Source: WS-2 sp036507005
GTDB lineage: Bacteria; Eisenbacteria; RBG-16-71-46
NCBI GenBank assembly: GCA_036507005.1
Contig: DASXQT010000009.1
Span: 16,440 to 80,439 of the forward strand
Reading direction: 5' to 3'
Length of the DNA stretch: 64,000 nt
Part shown: positions 26,359 through 36,600 of the stretch, one piece after another
How positions within the stretch are numbered: position 1 is the stretch's first letter
Layout of the letters: every line of letters starts with the position of its first letter
Notes under the pieces: model-generated
Told to the model about the DNA's origin: nothing
Seen by the model: only the letters and a program-made list of their open reading frames with translations
Database searches by the model: none
Program-made: the position numbers and the translations under genes

Positions 26359-27483
26359 ATGAGCGGATACCAGCCCACCGCGACCACGTTCCGCCACGGC
26401 TCGCGCACGCTGCCCGGCGAGTACTTCACCTCGCCCGCGATCTTCGCCGAGGAGGCCGAGCGCATCTTCGCGCGCGGCTGGAGCTGCGTGGGCCGGAGCG
26501 CGCGGCTCGAGCGGCCCGGCGACTACTTCCTCGCCTCGATCGCGGGCGAGTCGATCATCGTTCTGCGCGACCGGCAGGGCGCGGTCCGCGCGCACTTCAA
26601 CGTCTGCCGGCACCGCGGCACGCGGGTCTGCATCGAGGAGTCGGGGCACTTCATCGAGACCCTCCAGTGCCCCTATCACGCCTGGACCTACGGCCTGGAC
26701 GGCCGGCTGGTCGGGGCGCCGCACATGCACGAGGCCGAGGGCTTCGACAAGCGCGAGTACTCCCTCCACCCCGCGGCGATCGCCGAGTGGGAGGGCTTCC
26801 TGTTCGTGAGCGTCGCCCGCGAGCCCCAGCCGTTCGAGGCGCACTGGGCGCCGCTGCGGGGCCGGTTCGAGCGCTTCGGGCTCGGCGGGCTCCGCATCGG
26901 CCATCGCGTCGTGTACGACGTGCGCGCCAACTGGAAGCTGGTGTTCGAGAACTACTCCGAGTGCCTGCACTGCCCGACCATCCATCCCAAGCTCGCCACC
27001 GTGCTGCCCTACCAGAGCGGGGCGAACGACCTGACCGAAGGCCCGTTCCTCGGCGGCTACATGGAGATCAAGGCCCCGAACCAGAGCGCGACCATGAGCG
27101 GGCGCGCGTGCGGGCTCCCGATCGCGCCCGGCGCGTCTGCGGAGGACCGGCACCGTGCGTTCTACTACACGCTGATGCCCAACCTGCTGCTGAGCATCCA
27201 CCCGGATTACGTCAACTACTACCTCGTGCACCCCGTGGCCACCGACCGGACGCGCGTCGAATCGGAGTGGCTGTTCAACCCCGGGACGCTCGAGGATCCC
27301 GCGAACGACATCCGGGACGCGATCGAGTTCTGGGACCTCACCAACCGCCAGGACTGGGAGATCGTGGCGCGCAGCCAGCTCGGCGTGGCGTCCCGACGCT
27401 ACACGCCCGGACCGTTCTCGCCGCGCGAGAGCGTCCCCGCAGCCTGGGACCGCGAGTATCTGCGCTGGATGGGGCGCGGGTAG
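26359..27483 (+). CDS. Rieske non-heme iron oxygenase, alpha subunit (GbcA-like)
   Basis: A 374-residue ring-hydroxylating-type oxygenase. The Rieske [2Fe-2S] ligands are in NVCRHRG (Cys83, His85) and QCPYHAW (Cys104, His107). The mononuclear iron site is NYSECLHCPTIHP (bridging Glu201, His204, His209) with a late Asp in EFWDLTNRQDW. Relatives that lack a beta subunit, such as glycine betaine and carnitine monooxygenases, remove N-methyl or N-alkyl groups. No reductase gene lies next to it. It is 34 bases after the second flavoprotein, so it closes the operon, and a perfect hairpin follows. Confidence 0.9.
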   Translation: MSGYQPTATTFRHGSRTLPGEYFTSPAIFAEEAERIFARGWSCVGRSARLERPGDYFLASIAGESIIVLRDRQGAVRAHFNVCRHRGTRVCIEESGHFIETLQCPYHAWTYGLDGRLVGAPHMHEAEGFDKREYSLHPAAIAEWEGFLFVSVAREPQPFEAHWAPLRGRFERFGLGGLRIGHRVVYDVRANWKLVFENYSECLHCPTIHPKLATVLPYQSGANDLTEGPFLGGYMEIKAPNQSATMSGRACGLPIAPGASAEDRHRAFYYTLMPNLLLSIHPDYVNYYLVHPVATDRTRVESEWLFNPGTLEDPANDIRDAIEFWDLTNRQDWEIVARSQLGVASRRYTPGPFSPRESVPAAWDREYLRWMGRG

Positions 27484-27796
27484 CGGCCGGCGGAGCCCCG
27501 GCATCCGCGCCCCGGCCGGGCTGCCCGGCCTCCTCCATCGACCTCGAGCTCTGGGCGAGGTGAGCGCAGCTAACCCGCCACACCTCTGCGGATTGCGCGA
27601 TCGCGCCCGCTGTCACAGGGGTCCGGCACTCAAGCCCTGCTCAACCGTCATGGTCGATCCTGTCGACCGGGCCGCACCCACAGTCAGGTCCGGTCGGCCC
27701 CGCAATCGAGTGCCCTCGAGGGTCGCGCGGTGGCCGGCTCCGCCCGCCGCCCGAACCCAGATCGCACATCGGCCCTTCGCCAACGGAGGTGGTCTC
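27484..27796 (+). terminator. Intergenic with terminator hairpin at 27514-27530
   Basis: GGCCGGG-CTG-CCCGGCC (27514-27530) is a perfect 7-bp stem 30 bases after the Rieske gene and probably ends the operon. The remaining bases to 27796 show no gene; a GGAGGT at 27785 belongs to the next start. Confidence 0.45.
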
Positions 27797-30091
27797 ATGT
27801 CGTCCCGCCTGGACTCCGTCGCCCCGGTCAGACTCACGCTCCTGCTCGTCGCGCTCGCCGCCGGCGCGGCCCACGCCGATCGCACCGCAACCTACGTGCC
27901 GGGCAGCATCCGCTTCAGCCAGAACGTGACCCTGCGAGCGCCGGTCGCCACGCGCGACGGCGAGCCCAGCATTCGCGTGGACGTGCGCGGCAACTGCTAC
28001 GTGGGCGGGATCCGCGGCGTGCCAGCGGGCGTCGACCTGTGGAGGTTCGACCTCAACCCTTCGAGCCCCACCTTCGATCCAGGCATGCAGAACGCCACCT
28101 ACCTCGGCCAGCCGGACGCGTTCCTGCCGCAGGACCCCGAGAACCCCGAGGCCGGCGGCGCCGACGGCGGGGGGGACATCGACCTCTCGGCGAGCTTCCC
28201 GATCCATCCCGACTCCATTCCCGTGCTCACCATCACGAGTCTCGCGCTGGCGAACATCTCCTCGGCGGTCTCCCACGACCGCGGCGAGAACTTCGACCTC
28301 TCGCCCGCGACCGCGATCGCCCCGGCCGACGACCGCATGTGGAACGAGTCCACGGGCGAAAGCCGCGTCTACCTGTTCTACCGGGCGCCCATTCCGGCCA
28401 CCGGGCTGTTCGTTCAGCGCTCCGACGACCACGGCGTGACCTACCTTTCGCCGGGCCTGGTGAGCCCGTCCGGAACCACGCCCGGCTACATCGACGTGGA
28501 CCACGCGAGCGGGCGCGTCTACGTCTCCCACGCGAGCAGCACGCAGGGCCGGGTGTCGCGCTCCAGCGATGCCGGCATGACGTGGGCGACGGTCACCGTG
28601 GACGCCACCACCGGGCACGGCGCGCTGTTCGACGTGGTCAAGGTGGGGGACGACGGCACGGTGTACCTGGTGTGGTCGAACCAGCAGAACATCTGGCTCT
28701 CGCACTCGAGCGACGGCGGCGTCACCTGGGCGCAGAAGGCTCGGGTGAGCGACAACACGGTCTACAAGACCAACGTCATGCCCTGGCTCGAGGCGGGAAG
28801 CGGTGGGCGGGTGTGCGTCGTGTGGTACGCCTCGCCCAGCACGGTCAACAACGGCTCCGCCGACTGGGACGTGCTCTTCGCGCGCAGCGACGACGCCAAC
28901 ACCAACGCGCCCACGTTCGCGCAGCAGGTCATCAGCGACCACCGGATCCACGGCAGCAACGTGAGCCTCCAGGGGCTCGGGGGCGGCAACAACCGCAATC
29001 TGCTCGACTACTTCCAGGTGGCGCTCGACCCCCAGGGCGCGGCCGTGGTGGCGTTCACCGACGACCACAACGACTTCGACGGCCACGTCTACGTGACGCG
29101 GCAGCTCGACGGCCCGAGCCAATACGCCGCCGCCAACGGCGACGGAACGGTCGCCTCCACGTGGCCGCCCCGGCTGCCGTTCCAGGATTTCAGTCTGCCG
29201 GAGGTCACCGACTTCCTCCACGACGCCACGACCGCGCTGCTCCAGCCGATCCCCGAGGACAACCCGTTCGACATCCTGTGGATCGACTACGACTGCGAGG
29301 CCGGCCCCGACGGCCCGATGCTCGTGGCCACCATGAAGGTCTCGAGCCTCACGCAGATCCCGGCCGGCGTGGAGTGGCGGATCAACTTCAGTGCCGACGC
29401 CCCGGGCGGGCGGCCCGGCCGCCCCGGCCTCTCGGACCGCGGGCAGCAGTTCTTCCTGGACGCCGGCTCGGACCCCAACTCGCTCCAGGCCTTCGCGTGG
29501 GGCACCGCGACGCGCTCGGACAGCGGCCACGTCAACTACCGCGCGCGTGGAGACTGCGACTTCGGCGAGTTCAACCAGGCCCAAGGCACCATCACCATGA
29601 AGGTGTCGCTCAGCAAGCTCGACGCGTTCGCGGACCCCGATCTCGGGCCCGGCACGGTCCTGAGCGGTCTGCGCGGCCAGACGCTCGAGTGGGGTTTCGA
29701 GGGGCCTCCCGGCAACCGCCATCCGTTCCGGGACCACACCCTCGGCGGGGGCACGTACACCATTCCCGGCTGCGGCGTGGTGGACGTCCCGATGGAGGAG
29801 AGGACGGCCGAGCGCACGCGGTTCCTGGGACCGCCCGCGCCCAACCCGGCGGCGGTCGATGCCGCGGTCCAGTTCCAGGTGGCGCGGGCCGGGTTCGTCG
29901 AGCTCGCGGTGTTCGATCCCTCGGGACGCAGGGTGCGCACGCTCCAGGCGGGACCGCTGCCGCCCGGACGCCACACCCGGCGCTGGGACGGCCGCACGGA
30001 CCGGTTCTCGGACGCGAAGCCGGGGCTCTACTTCTTCGTGCTCAACACGCCCGACGGCGTGCAGAGCGAGCGCGTGACGTGGCTCCGGTGA
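27797..30091 (+). CDS. Secreted BNR/sialidase-fold protein with FlgD-like sorting domain
   Basis: A 764-residue exported protein. GGAGGT seven bases upstream fixes ATG 27797, and a signal peptide runs to about residue 28 (GAAHADRT). Residues about 140-400 carry Asp-box repeats (SSDAGMTWATVTVD, SHSSDGGVTWAQKAR) of a six-bladed sialidase-like propeller. A beta-rich middle domain follows, and residues about 685-764 form a FlgD-type Ig domain (VFDPSGRRVRTLQAG, then PGLYFFVLN) ending in VTWLR. The last domain acts as an anchoring or sorting module in FCB bacteria. Catalytic sialidase residues are not evident, so binding or scaffolding is more likely. Confidence 0.8.
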   Translation: MSSRLDSVAPVRLTLLLVALAAGAAHADRTATYVPGSIRFSQNVTLRAPVATRDGEPSIRVDVRGNCYVGGIRGVPAGVDLWRFDLNPSSPTFDPGMQNATYLGQPDAFLPQDPENPEAGGADGGGDIDLSASFPIHPDSIPVLTITSLALANISSAVSHDRGENFDLSPATAIAPADDRMWNESTGESRVYLFYRAPIPATGLFVQRSDDHGVTYLSPGLVSPSGTTPGYIDVDHASGRVYVSHASSTQGRVSRSSDAGMTWATVTVDATTGHGALFDVVKVGDDGTVYLVWSNQQNIWLSHSSDGGVTWAQKARVSDNTVYKTNVMPWLEAGSGGRVCVVWYASPSTVNNGSADWDVLFARSDDANTNAPTFAQQVISDHRIHGSNVSLQGLGGGNNRNLLDYFQVALDPQGAAVVAFTDDHNDFDGHVYVTRQLDGPSQYAAANGDGTVASTWPPRLPFQDFSLPEVTDFLHDATTALLQPIPEDNPFDILWIDYDCEAGPDGPMLVATMKVSSLTQIPAGVEWRINFSADAPGGRPGRPGLSDRGQQFFLDAGSDPNSLQAFAWGTATRSDSGHVNYRARGDCDFGEFNQAQGTITMKVSLSKLDAFADPDLGPGTVLSGLRGQTLEWGFEGPPGNRHPFRDHTLGGGTYTIPGCGVVDVPMEERTAERTRFLGPPAPNPAAVDAAVQFQVARAGFVELAVFDPSGRRVRTLQAGPLPPGRHTRRWDGRTDRFSDAKPGLYFFVLNTPDGVQSERVTWLR

Positions 30092-30136
30092 CCGCGAAGG
30101 CGGTTGCGAAGCGGTGAAATGGCGATCCGGGCGGGG

Positions 30137-30174
30137 CGTGCCCGAATGCGCGGCGTTCGTGCGCCTCGGGCACG
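30137..30174. terminator. Stem-loop after the BNR/FlgD gene
   Basis: CGTGCCCGA (30137-30145) pairs perfectly with TCGGGCACG (30166-30174), with a further GCGC/GCGC pairing inside the 20-nt loop. It sits between the secreted-protein gene and the metal-efflux operon. TCAAGATTCC follows, so it is a moderate terminator candidate. Confidence 0.5.
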
Positions 30175-30246
30175 TCAAGATTCCGTCATCGAATCCCGAT
30201 AACCCGGCTTGCGTCACCTTCGGGAAAGGAGCACCGTAGAAGTCGC

Positions 30247-30648
30247 ATGAACGACAGCGCTAGAACCTTCGCGAGCTGGCTCCTCGTGGCGACGATGCTG
30301 GTCACCTCGCTCGGCCCGGCCGCCGGGTCGATCGAGTGCCTGCGGGGCATGAGCGAGAAGGGTCCCATGTGCCCCATGTGCCGGGGGCAGTCGCGCGCGC
30401 CCGTGAGCGGGCCTTCGATCCACGTGCAGTGCTGCCGATACGTGGCCGCCGATGCCGCTCCGACGCAGCTTGCGACCGCCCCCGCGGGCCACTCGCGTTT
30501 CCTTTCCGCCACATTCGCCGTCGCGCACATCGCCAGCGACGGCTCGAGCCCGGCTCCGAGCCGGCTGGCCTCGTGCCGCCCGGGCCACGATCGAGACGGC
30601 CCGCCGGCACCCTCCCCGCTCTACCTCTCCAACCTCCTCCGGCTCTAG
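30247..30648 (+). CDS. Small exported Cys-rich protein heading the metal-efflux operon
   Basis: A 133-residue protein with an N-terminal membrane/signal segment (ASWLLVATMLVTSLGPAAGS). It has clustered metal-type ligands: GPMCPMCRG (CxxC flanked by Met), an earlier ECLRGM, and VQCCRY. The remainder is Pro/Ser-rich and low-complexity. It stands directly in front of a CusCBA-type operon, so a periplasmic copper or silver chaperone or sensor is plausible but unproved. AAAGGAG lies rather far (about 15 bases) upstream. I recognise no named family. Confidence 0.65.
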   Translation: MNDSARTFASWLLVATMLVTSLGPAAGSIECLRGMSEKGPMCPMCRGQSRAPVSGPSIHVQCCRYVAADAAPTQLATAPAGHSRFLSATFAVAHIASDGSSPAPSRLASCRPGHDRDGPPAPSPLYLSNLLRL

Positions 30649-30658
30649 ACGAGAACCG

Positions 30659-30705
30659 CGGTCGTCCTTCGCCGGCTCGCTGAGCCGGCAAAGGAATCGC
30701 GACCG
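30659..30705 (+). promoter_or_regulatory. Long nested hairpin before the efflux genes
   Basis: Three stacked stems form one 47-base hairpin: CGGTCG/CGACCG outside, TCCTT/AAGGA in the middle, and GCCGGCTC/GAGCCGGC around a GCT loop. Nineteen base pairs are interrupted only by a C-A mismatch and a 4-nt bulge. It lies between the Cys-rich gene and the outer-membrane efflux gene. It could terminate or attenuate transcription or stabilise a processed mRNA end. No U-tract follows. Confidence 0.6.
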
Positions 30706-30771
30706 TGCCCGGCCCGCGCCCATTTCCGGCCGCGGGCGACTGCTCACCCGTCTTCGGGAGGTTCTCGTTCC

Positions 30772-32091
30772 ATGCTTCACGGTCGTCGCTGGAGGAAGCC
30801 AGGTCGGTCGATCGTTCTCGGGCTCTGGATGGTCCTGCTCGCCGCTCCATCCGCGCGCGCCGCCGCGCCCGCGGCGGAAGACTCCATCCCGCCCGATTCC
30901 ACGCTCGGCCTCGAGTGGGTCGAGCGCGCGGCGCTCGCGCGCAATCCATCCCTGGCGGCGATGCGTGAGGCGTGGCGAGAGGCCCGGGCCCGCGCCGATC
31001 AGGCCGGCGCGCTCGAGGATCCGATGCTCGACGCGATGGTGGCGCCGCGGAGCCTCGGCAGCAGCGCGGTCGATGCCGGTTACCGGATCGGGATCACGCA
31101 GCGCGTTCCGCTCTTCGGCCAGCGCGGCTTGCGCCGCCGGGCCGCGGTGGCCGAAGGCGAGGCCCTGGCCGGCGACGTCGCGACCGCGAGACTCGACCTG
31201 CTGCGCGACGTTCGCGACGCCTACTACGACTACTACAAGGTCTGCCGCGGCCAGGAGACCAACCGCGAGCTGGCGGAGCTGATGCGCGGGTTCCGGAAGG
31301 TCGCCCTGGCCAAGTACGCGGCGGGAACGGTCGGGCAGACCGATCCGCTGCAGGCCGAGGCCGAGCTCGCGATGCTCGAGCATCAGCGGGTGGTGCTGGC
31401 GCAGCAGCGTCGCGTGATCGTCTCCCGCATGCGCGCGCTGCTCCACCTCTCGCAGCTCACGGTGCTGCCCGAGCCACCGCGCGAGCTGCCCCTGCCGGAG
31501 ATGCCGGAGACCGGCGAATGGATGGACGTCCGGCTGAAGGCGGCTTGGCCGGAGCTCCAGGCCGCCGAGGCCCGGGTCCGGGCGGGCCGCGCGGAGCTCG
31601 CGCTCGCCCGCCGCGAGCGGCTTCCGGAGAGCGCGCTGGGCGTGGCGTACGACCGGGCCTGGAGCGAACCCGAGCTTCGCGCTTCGGTCGGCCTGTCGCT
31701 CAATCTGCCGCTCAACCTGGGCCGGCTCGGAGCGCGCGAGCGCGAGAAGGAGGCGGCACTGAGACGCGCCGAGGACGAGCGGCTCGCGATCCGCGACCGG
31801 ATCGACCAGGCGATCGAGGAGGCGTCCGCGGCGTTCGGGGAAGGCATCCACGACGTGGGGATCATGAGCGACGAGGTGGTCCCGGCGACCGAGCGCACCG
31901 TGCGTGCGATCCAGGCGGCGTACGAGGCGAACCGCAGCGACTTCCTCACCCTGCTGAACGCCACGCGCGATCTGGCACGGACGCGGCTCCAGCTCCACGA
32001 GGCGGTCGCCACGGCTCACCAGGCGCACGCCAGGCTCCTGCGGGCCCTCGCCACCGACGCGGCCCGCCCGGAGCAGGAGGAGGGACGATGA
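30772..32091 (+). CDS. TolC-family outer-membrane efflux protein (CusC-like)
   Basis: A 439-residue outer-membrane factor with a signal peptide (to about residue 31, SARAAAPA). Two OEP repeats are visible: the first contains ARNPSLAAMREAWREARARA and the DAYYDYYKV helix, the second LKAAWPELQAAEARVRAGRA and YEANRSDFLTLLNATRDLA. It forms the exit duct of a tripartite pump. GGGAGG precedes ATG 30772. Its TGA overlaps the adaptor ATG (ATGA), so adaptor and duct are co-translated. Confidence 0.88.
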   Translation: MLHGRRWRKPGRSIVLGLWMVLLAAPSARAAAPAAEDSIPPDSTLGLEWVERAALARNPSLAAMREAWREARARADQAGALEDPMLDAMVAPRSLGSSAVDAGYRIGITQRVPLFGQRGLRRRAAVAEGEALAGDVATARLDLLRDVRDAYYDYYKVCRGQETNRELAELMRGFRKVALAKYAAGTVGQTDPLQAEAELAMLEHQRVVLAQQRRVIVSRMRALLHLSQLTVLPEPPRELPLPEMPETGEWMDVRLKAAWPELQAAEARVRAGRAELALARRERLPESALGVAYDRAWSEPELRASVGLSLNLPLNLGRLGAREREKEAALRRAEDERLAIRDRIDQAIEEASAAFGEGIHDVGIMSDEVVPATERTVRAIQAAYEANRSDFLTLLNATRDLARTRLQLHEAVATAHQAHARLLRALATDAARPEQEEGR

Positions 32092-33641
32092 TGATTCGAT
32101 GGCATCGAGGAGGCGCGGCGCTCTCGATCGCGCTGCTCGCGGCGGCGAGCCTGATCCTGATCGCGTCCTGCCAGCCGCGCGGCGGCGCGGAAGGCGCAGA
32201 CAGGACTCCCATGCAGGGCGTTGGAGAGCTGCAGATGGGCGTTGCGAGCACGCCCGACCCGCCGCGCGTGGGAGACAACGCGCTCTCGATCGCGGTGCGC
32301 GACGCCCAGGGCAAGCCGGTCCGCGGCGCGGCGGTGGACGCGATGATCAGCATGCCCGCGATGGGCGCCATGCCCTACATGGAGAGCCGCGGCAAGGTCG
32401 AGGAAACGAAGCCCGGCATCTACCGCGCCGAGTACGGGCTCGCGATGAACGGCGAATGGGACGTGAACATTCGCGTGCGGGCGAAGGGCGGCGCGACCGT
32501 GGAGGCCGCCTACCGCCTCAGCACCAGCACGCCCGGCCTGGCATTCGCGGGCGGCACGCCGGCGGCCGGCGGATCGGGGCAGAGCCTTTCCGACGAGCCC
32601 CAGGGCGGCTCGAATCACGAGCCGCCCGGCGGCGCGATGGAATCCGCCCCGGGCACGGTCCGGATCGACCCCGCGCGGCGGCAGGAGATCGGGATTCGCA
32701 CCGCGCCGGCCCGGGTCATGGACCTTTCCACCATCGTGCGCGCGGCCGGGCGGGTGACCTACGAGGAGACCCACCAGGCGGACGTGTCGCTCAAGTTCGC
32801 GGGCTGGGTGCGCGACATCCGCGTGGACTACGTGGGGCGGTCGGTCGAGGCGGGGGAGGTGCTGTTCACCGCCTACAGCCCCGAGCTGTGGTCCGCCCAG
32901 CAGGAGTTCATCGAGGCGCTGCGCGCCGGCCGGGACTCGGCCGCGCGCGCGCTCGGCGAGCCCACCACGGAGCTGGCCCGGGCGGCGCGCCGCAGGCTCG
33001 AGCTGTGGGACATCGCGCCCGAGCAGATCCGGCAGATCGCGCGCGAGGGCCGGCCGCGCGAGGCGCTGCCGATCGTGGCTCCGGGCTCCGGCGTGGTGGT
33101 CGAGAAGAACGTGGTGCGCGGAAGCGCGTTCACCCCGGGCCAGGTGCTCTACCGGATCGCGCCGCTCGACACTGCGTGGGTCATCGCCAACGTCTACCAG
33201 GTCGACCTGCCGCTGCTGCGCGTCGGGCTCCCGGCGACGCTGACCAATCCCTACCTGGACGAGAGCTCCCGCCACGGGCGGGTCGCGTTCATCTACCCCT
33301 CGCTCCAGGCGGAGACGCGCACCGGCCAGGTGCGGATCGAGGTCCCCAACCCGCGGCGCGATCTCAAGCCCGAGATGTTCGTCAACGTGGAGCTGCAGAT
33401 CCCCCGCGGCCGGCGGCTCGCGGTGCCCGAGAGCGCCGTGCTGCCCACCGGCGAGCGCCGCGTGGTGTTCGTCGACCTCGGCGACGGGCGCCTGGCGCCG
33501 CGCGAGGTGCGGCTCGGCGCCCGCGCCGGCGACTACTACGAGGTGCTCTCGGGGCTCGCGGAGGGCGACGTCGTCGTGACCTCGGGCAACTTCCTGGTGG
33601 CGGCGGAGTCGAAGCTCAGGTCCGCCAGTCAGAAATGGTAG
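32088..33641 (+). CDS. RND efflux periplasmic adaptor (CusB-like) with N-terminal FixH/YtkA-like domain
   Basis: A 517-residue lipoprotein (LILIASC lipobox at about 22-28). Residues about 45-145 form a YtkA/FixH-like beta-sandwich with a Met-rich loop MISMPAMGAMPYMESRGKV (six Met) and the signature GIYRAEYGLAMNGEWDV. Residues about 190-517 are the HlyD-type adaptor: KFAGWVRDIRVDYVGRSV lipoyl half-motif, hairpin helix, and beta-barrel with VANVYQVDLPLL-like text. The fusion of a Met-rich copper-type domain to the adaptor suggests metal capture before export. Its stop is 4 bases before the pump's GTG. Confidence 0.9.
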   Translation: MMIRWHRGGAALSIALLAAASLILIASCQPRGGAEGADRTPMQGVGELQMGVASTPDPPRVGDNALSIAVRDAQGKPVRGAAVDAMISMPAMGAMPYMESRGKVEETKPGIYRAEYGLAMNGEWDVNIRVRAKGGATVEAAYRLSTSTPGLAFAGGTPAAGGSGQSLSDEPQGGSNHEPPGGAMESAPGTVRIDPARRQEIGIRTAPARVMDLSTIVRAAGRVTYEETHQADVSLKFAGWVRDIRVDYVGRSVEAGEVLFTAYSPELWSAQQEFIEALRAGRDSAARALGEPTTELARAARRRLELWDIAPEQIRQIAREGRPREALPIVAPGSGVVVEKNVVRGSAFTPGQVLYRIAPLDTAWVIANVYQVDLPLLRVGLPATLTNPYLDESSRHGRVAFIYPSLQAETRTGQVRIEVPNPRRDLKPEMFVNVELQIPRGRRLAVPESAVLPTGERRVVFVDLGDGRLAPREVRLGARAGDYYEVLSGLAEGDVVVTSGNFLVAAESKLRSASQKW

Positions 33642-33645
33642 GGCC

Positions 33646-36600
33646 GTGCCGATGATCGAGCGCCTGATCTCGTGGTGCGCGCGCAACCGCGTTCTGACGC
33701 TGGCCGGCGTGCTGATCGCGGCGGCGTTCGGCGTCACCAGCATGCTCCACACGCCGCTCGACGCCATCCCCGACCTCTCGGACACGCAGGTGATCGTCTC
33801 GACGGAATGGCCGGGTCGCAGCCCCGACCTGGTCGAGGACCAGATCACCTATCCGATCGTCACCGCCCTGCGCGCGGCGCCCGGCGTCCAGTACGTGCGC
33901 GGACTGTCGATGCTGGGAGACTCCTTCGTCTACGTGGTGTTCAAGGACGGCGTGGATCTCTACTGGGCGCGCAGCCGCGTGCTCGAGTACCTGGCGTCGA
34001 TTCGCGGCCGGCTCCCGGAGGGCGTCGACCCGACGCTCGGTCCCGACGCCACCGCCGTCGGCTGGGTGTTCGAGTACGCGCTGGTGGACACCACCGGCCG
34101 CAACGACCTGGCCCAGCTTCGCTCCTTCCAGGACTGGACGCTCCGCTACTGGCTGCAGGGCGTCGACGGCGTGGCCGAGGTGGCGTCGGTCGGCGGTTTC
34201 GTGCGCCAGTACCAAGTCGACCTCGATCCCGATCGCCTGCTCGCCTACAACGTGCCGATCGGGACGGTGGCCCAAGCCATCCGGCGCTCGAACAACGAGG
34301 TCGGCGGCGGCGTGCTCGAGGTGGCCGAGCACGAGAACGCGGTGCGTGGGCGCGGCTACATCCGCGGCATCCCCGACCTCGAGAGCATCCCGGTCAAGCT
34401 CGGACCCGGGGGCGTCCCGGTTACGCTGCGCGACCTGGGCGAGGTGCACCTCGGCCCCGAGCAGCGCCGCGGGCTGGCCGAGCTCAACGGCCAGGGCGAG
34501 GTGGTCGGCGGCATCGTGATCATGCGTCAGCGCCAGAACGCGCTGCGGGTGATCGACGCCGTGAAGCGCAGGCTCGCGGAGGTGAAGTCGTCCCTGCCCC
34601 CCGGCGTCCAGGTGGTGGTGACCTACGACCGCTCGGAGCTGATCCACCGCGCCGTGGCGACGCTGGGGCGCGAGCTGCTCGAGGAGATGCTGATCGTGAG
34701 CGCGGTGATCGTGTTCTTCCTGTTCCACTTCCGGAGCGCCCTGATCCCCATCCTCTCGCTCCCGATCGCGGTCGTGCTCGCGTTCATCCCCATGGCCCGC
34801 CAGGGCCTGACCGCGAACATCATGTCGCTCGGGGGCATCGCGGTCGCGATCGGGGCGATGGTGGACGCCTCGATCATCATGGTCGAGAACGTCCACAAGA
34901 AGCTCGAGGCGTGGGAGGCCGGCGGGAGGGAAGGCTCCCGCGAGGCGGCGATCGTCCACGGGCTCAGCGAGGTCGGCCGGCCGATCTTCTTCGCCCTGCT
35001 CGTCATCACGGTCTCGTTCCTGCCCATCTTCACCCTCGAGGCCACCGAGGGCCGGCTCTTCAAGCCCCTGGCCTTCACCAAGACCTACTCGATGGCCTTC
35101 GCGGCGCTGCTCGCCGTGACCCTGACGCCGGCGCTCGCGGCCTGGTTCGTCCGCGGGCGCATCCGCGCCGAGCACGAGCACCCCGTGTCGCGCTTCCTGG
35201 TCCAGGCCTACGCGCCGGTGGTGCGGTTCGTGGTCCGGCGCCGGCGCTGGGTGGTGCTGGGCGCGATCCTGATGCTGCTCTCGACCCTCCCCGTGTTCCT
35301 CCTCCTCGGCAGCGAGTTCATGCCGCCGCTCAACGAAGGCACCCTGCTCTACATGCCCACCGCACCGCCGGGGATGTCGGACACCGAGGCCAGCACGGTC
35401 CTGCAGCAGATGGACCGCGAGCTTCGCCGGGTGCCCGAGGTCGGGACGGTGTTCGGCAAGATCGGCCGGGCCCGGAGCGCCACCGATCCGGCGCCGCTCT
35501 CGATGGTCGAGACCGTGGTGTCGCTCAAGCCCGAGAGCGAGTGGCGCAAGGGGATGACGTGGGAGCGCCTGATCGGCGACATGGACCGGCGCCTGCGCTT
35601 TCCCGGGATGCCCAACCTCTGGTGGATGCCGATCCAGACCCGCAACGAGATGCTCGCCACCGGCGTGCGCAGCGCGGTCGGGGTCAAGGTGTTCGGCCCC
35701 AGCCTGGCCGGCATCGAGAGCGTGGCCGTGGCGGTGGAGGGCGCAGTCAAGGGCGTGCGCGGGACGCGGAGCGCGTACGCCGATCGCGTCACGGGCGGCT
35801 ACTTCCTCGACTTCGACATCCGGCGCGACGAGGCCGCGCGCTACGGCCTCACCGTGGGCGACGTGCAGGACGTGATCGAGTCCGCCATCGGCGGCATGGT
35901 CGTCACGCAGACCGTCGAGGGGCGCGAGCGCTACAGCGTGAGCGTGCGCTACGCGCGCGAGCTGCGGGACGATCCCGAGACGCTGGAGCGCGTCCTGGTC
36001 CCCACCCCGTCCGGGGCCCAGATCCCGATCGCCCAGGTCGCCGACATCCACTTCAACACCGGCGCCCCGATGATCCAGGACGAGGACGGGCAGCTCGTGG
36101 CGCTGGTGTCGATCGACGTGGCGGACCGGCCGCTCGCCGACTTCGTCCACGACGCCAAGCGCGCGGTGGCCGCGCGCGTGGCGCTCCCGCCCGGCTACCG
36201 GATCGACTGGGCGGGGCAGTTCAAGTACTACGAGCGCGCCCAGGCCCGGCTCGCGCTGGTCATCCCGGTCACGCTGCTCATCGTCTTCGCCCTGCTCTTC
36301 TTCAATCTGCGGTCGGTCCCCGAGACCGCGATCGTGATGCTCGCGGTGCCGTTCTCCCTGATCGGCGCGGTGTGGCTGGTGTGGCTGCTCCACTACAACC
36401 TGAGCGTCGCGGTCTGGGTGGGGATGATCGCGCTCGCCGGCCTCGACGCCGAAACCGGCACGGTGATGCTGCTCTACCTCAATCTCGCCCACGCCGAACG
36501 CGAGAAGCGCGGCGCGCTGCGCGACCGCGGCGACCTCACCGAGGCCATCGTCGAAGGCGCCGCCCACCGCATCCGGCCCAAGATGATGACGGTGTGCGCG

